NCBI GenBank assembly: GCA_022788185.1
Contig: JALEVV010000017.1
Span: forward strand, 32,887-96,886
Direction: 5' to 3'
Length of the DNA stretch: 64,000 nucleotides
DNA from: Spirochaetales bacterium
Lineage (GTDB): Bacteria > Spirochaetota > Spirochaetia > Sphaerochaetales > Sphaerochaetaceae
Below the pieces are notes generated by a model, which searched no databases, was not told the DNA's origin, and was given only the letters and a program-made list of their open reading frames with translations. Positions 32,698-41,125 of the stretch are shown here, piece by piece. Position 1 is the stretch's first letter, and each line of letters begins with the position of its first letter. The position numbers were made by a program, and so were the translations under genes.

Positions 32698-33642
32698 ATG
32701 GCTTACACCAGGAGATCACACTACAAGGAAATTCTCATAGATGCGGTAAAGGATATTGCAAGGGAGGATGAGAAGGTTGTCTTCCTCGATGCTGATCTTT
32801 CATCATGCATCGGTTCAACTGCCTTCGAAAAGGAGTTCCCGGACCGTTTCTTCAACTGCGGTATCGCGGAAGCCAACATGGTGGGTGTTGCCGCGGGACT
32901 TTCCTCAACCGGAATGGTTCCCTTCGTCCACTCCTTCGGCTGTTTTGCATCCCGCCGTGTCTACGACCAGCTCTTCCTCTCTGTAGGCTATGCGAAGCAG
33001 AGAGTTATTGTCATCGGCTCTGACCCCGGTATCACGGCCCAGTACAACGGCGGTACCCACATGCCCTTCGAGGACATTGCCCTGATGAGGCAGATCCCTG
33101 ACATGGCAGTTGTCGAACCCTCTGATGACTACTCACTCTACATGCTCACCAAGGCAGTCTATGAAAGCGGCAAGGCCGCTTACATCAGAACCCCGAGAAA
33201 GGGTATCGTCTACCGCTATGAAGAGGGTACCGACATCGAACTCGGCAAGGCAAAAGTCCTCAGGGAAGGCTCGGATGTCGCCATCATCGCCCTTGGCGTA
33301 CACATGGTGAATGAGAGCCTTAAGGCTGCTGACATGCTTAAGGAGAAGGGTATCAATGCCGAGGTCATCGACCTGCTTTCCATAAAGCCGATGGATGAGG
33401 AAACGGTCATCGCGGCTGCAAAGAAGTGCGGAAAGGTCCTGGTATGTGAGAACGGACGTTATGCAGGCGGTATCGGTGAGGCCATTGCGGCTCTGCTTGT
33501 CAGAAACTGCCCCGTACCCATGGACTTTGTCTCGGTCGGAGAGAGGTTCGGTGAGGTCGGTAATCTCGCATACCTTGCAAAGGCCTTCGGTTTCACTGCG
33601 GAAAACATCGCAGCAAAAGCGGAGGCTCTTATCGCCAGGTGA
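32698..33642 (+). CDS. transketolase, C-terminal (pyrimidine-binding) subunit
   Basis: This 314-residue protein is the second half of split transketolase, with the pyrimidine-binding domain (FFNCGIAEANMVGVAAGLS, the catalytic Glu in GIAEAN) and the C-terminal transketolase domain (ALGVHMVNESLKAADML, VIDLLSIKPMDEETV). It starts two bases after the N-terminal subunit gene, with AGGAGG just upstream. Its stop overlaps the ogt start (GTGA). Confidence 0.94.
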   Translation: MAYTRRSHYKEILIDAVKDIAREDEKVVFLDADLSSCIGSTAFEKEFPDRFFNCGIAEANMVGVAAGLSSTGMVPFVHSFGCFASRRVYDQLFLSVGYAKQRVIVIGSDPGITAQYNGGTHMPFEDIALMRQIPDMAVVEPSDDYSLYMLTKAVYESGKAAYIRTPRKGIVYRYEEGTDIELGKAKVLREGSDVAIIALGVHMVNESLKAADMLKEKGINAEVIDLLSIKPMDEETVIAAAKKCGKVLVCENGRYAGGIGEAIAALLVRNCPVPMDFVSVGERFGEVGNLAYLAKAFGFTAENIAAKAEALIAR

Positions 33643-34097
33643 CTGTTTCGCTTTCCTCTCCGATAGGCAGGATTTACATCACCGGGGATACCGGTGCGAT
33701 AACGGAAGTGACTCTCTCTGAAAGGAGAGAGACAGCTTCCACACCGCTTCTGGATGAGGCAGTCAGACAACTTAATGAATATTTTGCGGGAGAGAGACGG
33801 GTGTTCTCTCTCCCTGTCCGTTTAGATACCCTGACACAGTTTCAGCAGAAGGTCCTTTCCGCCTGTGCAACCATACCATACGGAAAGACCATGACGTACG
33901 GGGAAGTTGCCCGCCTTATCGGTAATCCCAAAGCTTCCCGTGCCGTCGGAGGCGCACTCCACATCAATCCATGCTTCATAATCATTCCATGCCACAGGGT
34001 GGTGTCATCATCGTCCCTCGGAGGCTTCGGCTTCGGACCTGAAGTAAAGGAAAAACTGCTCTCTCTTGAAAAAGCGCAAGAAGAGTCGAGCCTATGA
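33639..34097 (+). CDS. ogt: methylated-DNA--[protein]-cysteine S-methyltransferase
   Basis: This 152-residue DNA repair protein takes alkyl groups from O6-alkylguanine onto its own Cys. The active site IIPCHRVV lies near residue 118, preceded by the DNA-binding helix-turn-helix region (TYGEVARLIGNPKASRAVGGAL) with the arginine finger. It uses a GTG start overlapping the transketolase stop by 4 bases, an odd partner for a sugar operon. Confidence 0.94.
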   Translation: MTVSLSSPIGRIYITGDTGAITEVTLSERRETASTPLLDEAVRQLNEYFAGERRVFSLPVRLDTLTQFQQKVLSACATIPYGKTMTYGEVARLIGNPKASRAVGGALHINPCFIIIPCHRVVSSSSLGGFGFGPEVKEKLLSLEKAQEESSL

Positions 34098-34138
34098 ATA
34101 CCCTTCAGTTATAACCTTGCACCTGTAAGGAGGATGGA

Positions 34139-35005
34139 ATGGACAGGGAAATAAAGGCCGTTCAGAGGATGCAGGACTATATTAAGGAAAACCTTTCACG
34201 GGAGATAACCCTCTCTGACCTGGCGTCAGTGTCGTACTATTCCCCGTGGCATGCTCACAGACTTTTCAGACAGTACACCGGTGTATCTGTCGGAAAATAC
34301 ATAAGATCTTTACGCCTCAGTGAAGCTGCAGTAAGGCTTAGGGATGAGGATGTGAGCGTGACGGAAGTTTCCTTCGATTCAGGATTTGAGTCGGTGGACG
34401 GTTTCCAGCGGGCTTTCAGAAATGAGTTCAGCATCAATCCGGGGTCTTACTCCAGAAGTCCCATACCGATCCCCCTTTTCATCCCGTATGGGGTGAGTTA
34501 TCGATATGGCAGGGAGAAAAAGAATATGAAAGAATGCCAGAACGTATTTGTGTCCCTCGTTGAAAAGGATGCAAGGAAGGTTGTGATCAAGCGCGGACGT
34601 AAGGCAGATGAGTACTTCTCATACTGCGGAGAAGTGGGATGTGACGTCTGGGGCATCCTGAAGAGCATGGCCAGTGAGCCTGTCTGTCTCTACCTTCCGG
34701 AGAAGTATATCAAGCCGGGAACCTCTTCCTATGTTCAGGGTGTCGAGAAGAGCCTCGATTACGACGGTCCCGTCCCTGAGGGCTTTGATGTGATAACCCT
34801 TCCGAAGACTTCATACCTGATGTTCCAGGGAGAACCCTTTGCCGAAGAAGATTATGAGGAGGCCATTATTGCAGTCAAGCAGGGCATGGATAAGTATGAT
34901 CCTTCCATACTCGGCTATAAGTTCACTGATGCGGAACCCCGCATCCAGCTTGAACCGGTCGGAAAGCGCGGTTACATCGAACTCAGGGCAGTTGAGAAGA
35001 TCTGA
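34139..35005 (+). CDS. AraC family regulator with GyrI-like effector domain (Rob/MarA type)
   Basis: This protein of 288 residues starts with two AraC helix-turn-helix motifs (LSDLASVSYYSPWHAHRLFRQ, then VTEVSFDSGFESVDGFQRAF) in residues 1-110, followed by an effector-binding domain of the GyrI/AraC_E_bind type (about residues 130-288). This order is that of Rob and of drug-sensing AraC proteins. It probably senses small hydrophobic compounds. AAGGAGG lies 5 bases before the ATG. Target genes are not evident. Confidence 0.9.
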   Translation: MDREIKAVQRMQDYIKENLSREITLSDLASVSYYSPWHAHRLFRQYTGVSVGKYIRSLRLSEAAVRLRDEDVSVTEVSFDSGFESVDGFQRAFRNEFSINPGSYSRSPIPIPLFIPYGVSYRYGREKKNMKECQNVFVSLVEKDARKVVIKRGRKADEYFSYCGEVGCDVWGILKSMASEPVCLYLPEKYIKPGTSSYVQGVEKSLDYDGPVPEGFDVITLPKTSYLMFQGEPFAEEDYEEAIIAVKQGMDKYDPSILGYKFTDAEPRIQLEPVGKRGYIELRAVEKI

Positions 35006-35008
35006 TGT

Positions 35009-35036
35009 TTCAGGGGCAGAAATGCCCCTGAATTAT
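35009..35036 (+). terminator. terminator of the AraC-type gene
   Basis: CAGGGGCA (35011-35018) pairs with TGCCCCTG (35023-35030) around a GAAA tetraloop, extended by TT/AA. The T tract is short (TTATTT). Confidence 0.7.
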
Positions 35037-35039
35037 TTC

Positions 35040-35068
35040 TTGACAGATTAGATAATCCCATCGATACT
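35040..35068 (+). promoter_or_regulatory. promoter of the sulfatase-LacI operon
   Basis: TTGACA (35040-35045), 17 bases, GATACT (35063-35068). The start would be near 35075, inside the palindrome at 35072-35089. Confidence 0.7.
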
Positions 35069-35071
35069 GAA

Positions 35072-35089
35072 TATACACACGAGTGTATA
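35072..35089. promoter_or_regulatory. LacI-type operator over the sulfatase transcription start
   Basis: TATACAC (35072-35078) and GTGTATA (35083-35089) form a perfect inverted repeat with a 4-base spacer, placed exactly over the predicted start. The LacI-family gene of the same operon is the obvious candidate to bind it (inference). Confidence 0.6.
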
Positions 35090-35098
35090 GGAGTGTAT

Positions 35099-36634
35099 AT
35101 GGAATCTAAGAGACAGATAGTCTTTATCATGACCGATACTACCAGATGGGATATGGTAGGCTGCTATGGTTATCCCGACATGAAGACACCTGAGCTTGAT
35201 AAGCTTGCTTCGGAGGGCGTCAGATACAATAAGGCATACTCATGCCAGCCTGTTTGCGGACCTGCCAGAAGTGCGATCTTCACCGGACGTTTCCCGCACT
35301 CCAACGGAAGCTTCACCAACTGTGTTCCCCTTTGGGCAAACGTGAAGACGATAGGGGAGTACCTTCAGCCTGCAGGTATAAGCACCGCATACATCGGTAA
35401 GTGGCACCTGGACGGAGGCGACTACTTCGGAAACGGAGTGTGTCCTGCAGGATATGATAAGGACTACTGGTATGATATGAGATGCTACCTGGAGGAGCTG
35501 AGCGAGGAGGACAGGAGAAAGTCCAGAAAGGAAAGCACGTCCCTGGAAAACGGAGGCATTGATGCTTCCTTTACCTTTGCTCACAGGATAGCTGACAGGG
35601 CAATCAATTTCCTCGAGCGTGATAAGAATAAGGACTTCTTCCTTGTGGTCAGTATGGATGAGCCCCATCAGCCTTATCTCTGTCCTGAACCCTATGCCAG
35701 CATGTATGAAGGCTATGAGCTCCCGATCACACCGAGCTACTATGATACTCTTGAGGATAAGCCTGAGCTTGAGAGACTCTGGGCCGGTGACAACTTAAAA
35801 GAGGATAAATCAAAGCTTAAGATAAAGCCGCAGCTGTTCCTGGGGTGCAACAGCTTTGCGGACCATGAGATCGGAAGGGTTATCGATAAGGTAAGGGAGG
35901 TGGCTCCCGATGCCATGATCATCTACACCTCCGATCATGGAGAAGCGCTCGGTGCCCATTCCCTTTCACTGAAGGGCCCGAGTGTCTATGAGGAGATTGC
36001 TCATATACCCATGATAATTAAGGGCGGTGCATATATGAAGGCACCCCAGGGTAGGGTCTATGACCACGTTACCAGTCACATCGATCTGGTACCCACCTTC
36101 CTTGATTACTATGGTATCAAAGTTCCCGGTGAGCTTAACGGCGTATCGATGAGACCTATCATAGAGGATCCGGAAAACAACACTCTCCATGATACTGTAT
36201 TCACAGAGTTCCACCGTTATGAGCAGGACCATGACGGCTTCGGCGGGCTTCAATTCATGAGGGCTGCAATATCGGACAAGGCAAAGCTTGCCATCCACCT
36301 GATGGACAAAGATGAACTCTTTGATACGGTCAATGATCCATATGAGCTTAAGAACCATATCGATGATCCTGAGTATGCAAATGTAAGGGATAAGCTGCAT
36401 GAGGATATCCTGGACATGATGAATCGCACCCGCGATCCCTTCAGGGGATATCAGTGGAGGTGCAGGAGCTGGAACCGGGATAAGTATTCACCTGAGTGGG
36501 AGTGTGACGGTTACACGAGACAGAAGGTGACTGAGCCGGGTGAGCTTCAGGAGCTCGACTACGATACTGGTATGCCGATAACGGAGTTTATCAGGTATAA
36601 GAAGAAGTATAAGAAGCCAGCTGGTACGGTATGA
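35099..36634 (+). CDS. sulfatase (formylglycine-dependent, Cys type)
   Basis: This 511-residue alkaline-phosphatase-fold enzyme hydrolyses sulfate esters. The formylglycine site is QPVCGPARSAIFTGR, with C-x-P-x-R (Cys at about residue 52); the second signature GKWHLDGGDY follows. The metal-binding end is TSDHGEALGAH. No signal peptide is visible, so it is cytoplasmic and probably acts on imported sulfated sugars or small molecules. A maturase (anSME) is not in the window. AGGAG lies 5 bases before the ATG at 35099; the stop overlaps the regulator start. Confidence 0.92.
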   Translation: MESKRQIVFIMTDTTRWDMVGCYGYPDMKTPELDKLASEGVRYNKAYSCQPVCGPARSAIFTGRFPHSNGSFTNCVPLWANVKTIGEYLQPAGISTAYIGKWHLDGGDYFGNGVCPAGYDKDYWYDMRCYLEELSEEDRRKSRKESTSLENGGIDASFTFAHRIADRAINFLERDKNKDFFLVVSMDEPHQPYLCPEPYASMYEGYELPITPSYYDTLEDKPELERLWAGDNLKEDKSKLKIKPQLFLGCNSFADHEIGRVIDKVREVAPDAMIIYTSDHGEALGAHSLSLKGPSVYEEIAHIPMIIKGGAYMKAPQGRVYDHVTSHIDLVPTFLDYYGIKVPGELNGVSMRPIIEDPENNTLHDTVFTEFHRYEQDHDGFGGLQFMRAAISDKAKLAIHLMDKDELFDTVNDPYELKNHIDDPEYANVRDKLHEDILDMMNRTRDPFRGYQWRCRSWNRDKYSPEWECDGYTRQKVTEPGELQELDYDTGMPITEFIRYKKKYKKPAGTV

Positions 36635-37611
36635 AGAGTGTGAAAAGGAAGGACATTGCCATTGAGGCCGGTGTCAGCGAGACCATTGTAAGCTACGTCA
36701 TCAATGGTAACAGGTATGTGGATGCCGAAAAGAAAAAGCGTGTGCTTGGAGCGGTTGAAAAGCTTGGTTACATACCAAGTCCGATTGCACGTGCACTTAA
36801 GGGTAAGACCAGCAACCACGTACTGTTCATAGCCGATGACATGATGAGTGAGTACTTCGGCATCATCATCGGAGAGATGGAAAAGCGCCTCAGCGGTAAG
36901 GGGTATATGATCTCGCTTTCTGCCGACAAGGGTGATCCTTCCTTTGTAAGAAGGGTGCTGGACTGGAACTTTGACGGTGTCATCGTAGGTTCAAAGACTA
37001 TGGACAACTCTTCCATTCAGGCACTCATATCTTCCGGTATCCCGACAGTGATACTTGCGATCAATGAATATCCCGTCTTTGAAGGCCGGTACGGAATCAT
37101 ATACACGGGTCTTAAGCAGGGTGCATCTGATGCCGTTAAGGCAATGCGTAAGACCGGACGGAAGAAGATCGCATATGTGGACTCCCTTTCATCCAGAGAG
37201 GTCCTGAGTACGGACTACCGATATCAGGGGTACTTGGAGAGCGTGGAGGATAAGGTGGTAATCTCCGGGGCATCATCCCAGGAGGAGCTTGAGATTAAGG
37301 TTCGTGATGCATACAGGAAAGAACACTTTGACGGGATCCTTGCCAGAACCGATACCGTCGCCCTTTATGCGATAAAGGCCCTTAAGGATATAGGCTTGAG
37401 TGTTCCTTCCGATGTGTCGGTCATCGGGTTCAACAACTCAAAGATGTGTGAGTACACATCCCCGACACTGACCAGTGTCAGAATAAGACAGGATCTGATT
37501 GCTGAAAATGTATTGCTTCTTTTAACGAAGCTAAAGGAGGGAAGTGAAAATATTGTTATTAGCATCGAGCTTGAAACGGAACTTATTCTACGGCAAAGTA
37601 CAATCTGCTGA
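36631..37611 (+). CDS. LacI family transcriptional regulator
   Basis: This 326-residue repressor has an N-terminal LacI helix-turn-helix (VKRKDIAIEAGVSETIVSYV) and hinge, followed by a periplasmic-binding-protein-like effector domain with DGVIVGSKTM, KKIAYVDSLSS and VIGFNNSKMCEY. It is co-transcribed with the sulfatase (ATGA overlap), and a fitting operator lies at the operon start, so autoregulation and induction by a sulfated sugar are likely (inference). Confidence 0.93.
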   Translation: MKSVKRKDIAIEAGVSETIVSYVINGNRYVDAEKKKRVLGAVEKLGYIPSPIARALKGKTSNHVLFIADDMMSEYFGIIIGEMEKRLSGKGYMISLSADKGDPSFVRRVLDWNFDGVIVGSKTMDNSSIQALISSGIPTVILAINEYPVFEGRYGIIYTGLKQGASDAVKAMRKTGRKKIAYVDSLSSREVLSTDYRYQGYLESVEDKVVISGASSQEELEIKVRDAYRKEHFDGILARTDTVALYAIKALKDIGLSVPSDVSVIGFNNSKMCEYTSPTLTSVRIRQDLIAENVLLLLTKLKEGSENIVISIELETELILRQSTIC

Positions 37612-37947
37612 AAATCTATTTAAAACTATGCTTAGATTGCAGAGACGATTTAAAGCTTGACAGTCATGCAGTAGTCACATAGGATAGAAAGTGGCAAAGC
37701 CAATCAAGGTCTGCATTAGTGCTATAGCCATTTAACCATGGTGGGGCAGACATCAATAATCAAATACTTTCAGAACAAGACGAGAGACTGGTATACGTCA
37801 TAAATCACGGGAGGTGCTCGCAGAAAAACGGCTGTTTCCCCCATTTTTGAGCCGGATTGTCATTGATTACAGATCATCAGTGAAGGTCATAATTGAGGAA
37901 TTCAGTAATAGTTATTGATTTTCAGCGAATTCTTCAGGAATTATGCT

Positions 37948-37984
37948 GTAGGACCTACTGAAAGTACTTGGTGATTGATCGCAC
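37948..37984. repeat. 37-base direct repeat, copy 1
   Basis: Begins GTAGGACCTACTGAAAGTAC and ends GATTGATCGCAC. It contains the palindromes GTAGG-A-CCTAC and AAGTACTT. Copy 2 starts 74 bases later with two mismatches. Confidence 0.85.
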
Positions 37985-38021
37985 ATCAGGTTGCGTGAAA
38001 CAACTGAGGGAAAAGTAGGTA

Positions 38022-38058
38022 GTAGGACCTGCTGAAAGTACTTGGTGATTGAGCGCAC
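38022..38058. repeat. 37-base direct repeat, copy 2
   Basis: Identical to copy 1 at 35 of 37 positions (A to G in CCTAC, T to G in GATCG). The interval between the copies is also 37 bases and is unrelated in sequence. Confidence 0.85.
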
Positions 38059-38122
38059 CTGCCATATTGTGTAGTGTGTTTTCTGTCTCTTTCTTTTTTC
38101 CCACATAGCCATCCGCTGATGT

Positions 38123-38128
38123 TAAACT
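38123..38128 (+). promoter_or_regulatory. -10 element, predicted leaderless start of the DUF6062 gene
   Basis: TAAACT is followed by 7 bases and the ATG at 38136, with no ribosome site. The -35 region is weak. Confidence 0.4.
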
Positions 38129-38135
38129 GTACTTC

Positions 38136-38858
38136 ATGAAGGAAGTACTTGAAACAATCCCTGTATGGGATGCGCTTAAGGAAGATACGGAGTGTCCGAT
38201 CTGCTCGCTGATGATGAGGGCTGAGGAGGATGCGCTTAAATACTATCTGGGACCTGCCGTCATGGTTCCTGAGATCAGGGTACAGATCAACAGTAAGGGG
38301 TATTGCAATGACCACTGGCAGAAGCTGGCCGCAATGAATAAGGCCCAGCCGCTTTCCCTTTCCCTGGATACCTACTATGAGGAGAGCAGGAAGATATTCG
38401 CACCCTCCTTTGCCATGATAGGAAAAGCCGGAAATGCCAGAAAGGCCCTGAAGGGATTTGATGCACTGGAAGAGGCTGTGAGAAAGAGGGAGGAAGGATG
38501 TCTTGTCTGCGACTACATGAAGATGCGGCTCGACAGATATACCGCTACCTTCGCCGTCCTTTATGATCAGGATCCGGAGTTCAGGGAAGCTCTCTCAAAG
38601 AGTAAGGGATTCTGTGTTCATCACACTCTTGATCTCGTCCATGCGGCAAAGGCAAACATCAGCGGTGATGTCCTTACCGAGTATCTGAAGACGCTCTCCT
38701 CCCTTCTGGAGAAGAATCTTGAGCGGGTTCAGAAGGATGTATGGTGGATGACTCAGAAGTATAAGAGCGAGAACAGGGACAAACCCTGGAATGGCTGTGA
38801 GGATGCGTACAAGAGGGGTGCCGACAAGCTTACCGGCAGGGGCATCATCACTCCTTAG
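38136..38858 (+). CDS. DUF6062 family protein
   Basis: This protein of 240 residues matches the DUF6062 family, known to me from Firmicutes and spirochaetes. It carries two Cys/His clusters: ECPICSLMM with a later GYCNDHW, and GCLVCDYMKMR with a later KGFCVHH. These look like two zinc sites in a duplicated helical repeat. No catalytic residues are recognisable, and the function is unknown. The 3' end overlaps the convergent neighbour by 11 bases. Confidence 0.85.
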   Translation: MKEVLETIPVWDALKEDTECPICSLMMRAEEDALKYYLGPAVMVPEIRVQINSKGYCNDHWQKLAAMNKAQPLSLSLDTYYEESRKIFAPSFAMIGKAGNARKALKGFDALEEAVRKREEGCLVCDYMKMRLDRYTATFAVLYDQDPEFREALSKSKGFCVHHTLDLVHAAKANISGDVLTEYLKTLSSLLEKNLERVQKDVWWMTQKYKSENRDKPWNGCEDAYKRGADKLTGRGIITP

Positions 38859-39387
38859 ATTTTTTCCTTCTCTTTTTGGGCTGGGGGATGAGCAGGAGCT
38901 GTTCATCAGGCTTTTGATCCTCCATCCGCTTCAGCAGCGAGTCGCTGTAGTCATGCTTTGAAAGGTGGAGATAATCCGTGAAGGATGCGGCAAACCTGTA
39001 AAGCAGCACATACTCCTTTTCGGAAAGAATCGAGAGTGCCAGCGTGAAGGCTCCCGTTTCCTCATGGAGCCTTGAGGCTTCGTCCTTCTCTGCCTTTGAA
39101 AGGTAGTCTTCCTCGATATAGAGGGCCATCACCAGCCGCAGGTCCCTCTCCCTGACTATGATGTCGGGAGTTATTCCGGTCCTTTCGTTGGTCACGGGGA
39201 GGGAGATGTCTATCAGATATCTCCCGCCGGTTTCCCTGTCCATCTCGGACGCAAGACGATGGGAGAACGCTATTCTGTTCTTCTTATGCTGGAAAAGATA
39301 GGGATAGTTTTCAAATGTTCTCTGGAGGGACGCCCTGAAAGCATCGAAGAGCGTTATCTCCACATCACGTCCTATTCTGCCTGACAA
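38848..39387 (-). CDS. hypothetical protein, possible nuclease-like fold
   Basis: I do not recognise this 179-residue protein. It is highly charged, with a very basic C-terminal tail (PKKRRKKSKE). A TPDIIVRERDLRLVMALYIEEDY segment loosely recalls the D...E/D-x-K core of PD-(D/E)XK nucleases, but the usual Lys is not in place, so this is weak. It overlaps the OsmC gene by 16 bases. The start is uncertain: TTG at 39387 has GGAG 8 bases upstream, and GTG at 39363 has AGGA 6 bases upstream. Confidence 0.6.
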   Translation of the reverse strand: MSGRIGRDVEITLFDAFRASLQRTFENYPYLFQHKKNRIAFSHRLASEMDRETGGRYLIDISLPVTNERTGITPDIIVRERDLRLVMALYIEEDYLSKAEKDEASRLHEETGAFTLALSILSEKEYVLLYRFAASFTDYLHLSKHDYSDSLLKRMEDQKPDEQLLLIPQPKKRRKKSKE

Positions 39388-39752
39388 ACCACAAGCTCCA
39401 TTTCACTTACTTTTGCTATTGTCTGAAAAATTGAACAGTAGCCGCAGGTTGCTTCACATGCCTTTCTGAAGGCATCAAAATCGGAAGGGTTCTTCACCGT
39501 GACGGTCAGTCTGGTGTGCTTAAGTGTCGTGGGGGATTCCTCCCGCTTGACACCCTCCACATGGATGTCGCACCAGTCATAGGTGATGCCATCCTTTATC
39601 ACATCGGTAAGTGTTGAGTACCAGCACCCTGAGAGTGCTCCGAGGAGATACTCATATGGGCCGATCGTTGAATCGAAGTAGTTGTCACGTCCATCCTTTG
39701 AGTGGAAGGAACGTGATGTCTGAGTGAAGTGTGCGAAAATCTCTCTTGCCAT
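39372..39752 (-). CDS. OsmC family protein
   Basis: This 126-residue protein is OsmC-like, a thiol-dependent peroxidase fold. The two redox Cys lie in GALSGCWYSTL and ATCGYCSIFQTI. Such enzymes reduce organic hydroperoxides, although some members have other roles. It starts with no ribosome site, 6 bases after a TATTAT element. It overlaps the next gene and is probably co-transcribed with it. Confidence 0.85.
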   Translation of the reverse strand: MAREIFAHFTQTSRSFHSKDGRDNYFDSTIGPYEYLLGALSGCWYSTLTDVIKDGITYDWCDIHVEGVKREESPTTLKHTRLTVTVKNPSDFDAFRKACEATCGYCSIFQTIAKVSEMELVVCQAE

Positions 39753-39758
39753 GATCTA

Positions 39759-39787
39759 ATAATATATTCTTCCCGTTATTTTGTCAC
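39759..39787 (-). promoter_or_regulatory. promoter of the OsmC gene, predicted leaderless
   Basis: Minus strand GTGACA (39787-39782), 17 bases, TATTAT (39764-39759), then 6 bases to the ATG at 39752. This is one of the clearest leaderless arrangements in the window. It overlaps the 3' end of the metallophosphoesterase pseudogene. Confidence 0.7.
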
Positions 39788-41050
39788 AGAAAAATCGAAG
39801 TGAGTCATGTCGTACGGTGACTGCCGTACAATTTCTTCCATGTAGGAGCCGAAGGAGATGCCTTTCATCTTCTCCTGCCAGAGGATCCAGTCAGGATCCT
39901 CACTGTCAACCTCTGATTTCCCTGCGAAGTACTCCCTGTTTATCCTGGCGGCAAAGGCTCTGAGGCGGGCATCCTCTTCCTCAGTGAGCGCTTTGCCTGA
40001 GAAGGCTTTTGACAGCTTTGAAAGAGTCGTCGCATCGAAAAAGTCAGCTGAGTACTCTGAGAAATTCAGAAGGGATGGAAGTGTCATGCCGTTTTCCTCA
40101 GCCCATGAGGACACATCTACGCTTCTGGTTTCGTAGTCAGTAATTATGCCGTTACTTATATTGATTACCCCGTACTGGTTGGGAAAAACCGCCAGGGAGG
40201 ATGCGGCTATGTCGGTAAAGCCGTCTTCATGGTTGATGTGCTGGATGTGGAGGTGTCCCGCCAGGTTGAGCCGGACGTCATACTTATTATAGAGCTCCAT
40301 CAGGCTTTCCGCATTCATGACCGTATATCCGAATCTGAACCTGTCTTTATGAACACTCATTGGCTGATGGGTTGATTAGATGACCTTTATGCCCTCGCTT
40401 CTGGCCTTTTTCAGGTTTTCCTCAATCCACTGAAGTGTTTCCTTCCTTACAGTGCAGAAAGTGTCATTGGCATTCACGTCAACCATCAGGATCCAGAGCG
40501 AATCACTGACTGCACCGAAGTAGCTCAGGGAGTGTTCATCCCTTGAGACGGCATTGGCATAGCCCAGCTTTGAGTAGATTATCGGGAAGTCCTCATTTTC
40601 AATACTGTTCTTTTCATATACCTTTCCGTCTCTGAATATGTATGCGGTCCCGTCCGTGTCATGATTTCCCGGTATGACGAACACCTTTATTCCCGCTTCC
40701 GTGAGCTTCTCAAGTGATTTCGCAAAGTCCCTGTGGCTCTCTTCGGCACCGTTAAGGGTCAGGTCCCCTGAGATTACCACTGCCTCGGGCCTGAGCTGCA
40801 GCATGTCACGGACGAAGGCTTCTGTCAGATAGGGGGTGAGGTGGGTGACCTTTCCGTCTGCGTTTTTCACTATCGACATGAAGTGGTCGCCGTAATCGGT
40901 AAGCTTTGGCGACAGATAGTGGGGATCGGTGGCATGTACTATGGTAATTTCCTCGCCCCGGGACCTCTCCCGTTCCTTCACTGCCGCGGCGTTAAGTGCG
41001 GTCAGCACCGTAAGCAGCACAATTATGATCGCCTTTGTTGTTCTGGACAT
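39776..41050 (-). pseudogene. exported metallophosphoesterase gene interrupted by an in-frame TAA
   Basis: Two frames on the minus strand (41050-40376 and 40360-39776) are in the same reading frame and join through one TAA at 40378-40376. Together they form one calcineurin-like phosphoesterase of about 424 residues with every motif: HATDPHYL, VISGDLTLNG, VIPGNHDTDG before the stop, then STHQPMSVH and LAGHLHIQH after it. An N-terminal hydrophobic segment suggests export or anchoring. The reading IKVI-stop-STHQP fits the family strand with a single residue replaced, so a point nonsense mutation is the simplest explanation; a sequencing error is possible. Confidence 0.82.
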
Positions 41051-41056
41051 GAAGAC

Positions 41057-41086
41057 ATTATAGTCGTGAGTTTATGGTTGTGTACA
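41057..41086 (-). promoter_or_regulatory. promoter of the metallophosphoesterase pseudogene, predicted leaderless
   Basis: Minus strand TGTACA (41086-41081), 18 bases, TATAAT (41062-41057), then 6 bases to the ATG at 41050. Confidence 0.6.
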
Positions 41087-41090
41087 TCTG

Positions 41091-41119
41091 TTGATTTTTG
41101 CATTTGAAAGGACTATTTT
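41091..41119 (+). promoter_or_regulatory. threonine dehydratase promoter, predicted leaderless
   Basis: TTGATT (41091-41096), 17 bases, TATTTT (41114-41119), then 6 bases to the ATG at 41126. It lies back to back with the minus-strand promoter at 41057-41086, so the 75-bp gap serves two leaderless transcripts. Confidence 0.6.
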
Positions 41120-41125
41120 TCTTAT

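Larger units (their letters stand above)
37612..38135. other. gene-free interval with a promoter-like site and direct repeats
   Basis: About 520 bases without a convincing gene. TTGACA (37657-37662), 17 bases, TAGGAT (37680-37685) is a good promoter-like pair with no ORF behind it. A CGGCT/AGCCG hairpin with a CCCCC loop lies near 37830-37855 but lacks a T run. Two 37-base direct repeats lie at 37948 and 38022, then a C/T-rich tract before the DUF6062 gene. Minus-strand frames here are repeat artefacts. The stretch may be remains of a lost gene or an uncharacterised RNA. Confidence 0.4.

Noticed and set aside
37612..37900. Transposase remnant in the gap after the LacI gene
   Set aside because: Short frames on both strands gave no recognisable transposase motifs and no terminal inverted repeats were found.
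37948..38058. CRISPR array call for the two 37-base repeats
   Set aside because: Only two repeats and one gap, no cas genes in the window, internal palindromes unlike common CRISPR repeats; reported as a direct repeat with the CRISPR idea as one hypothesis.
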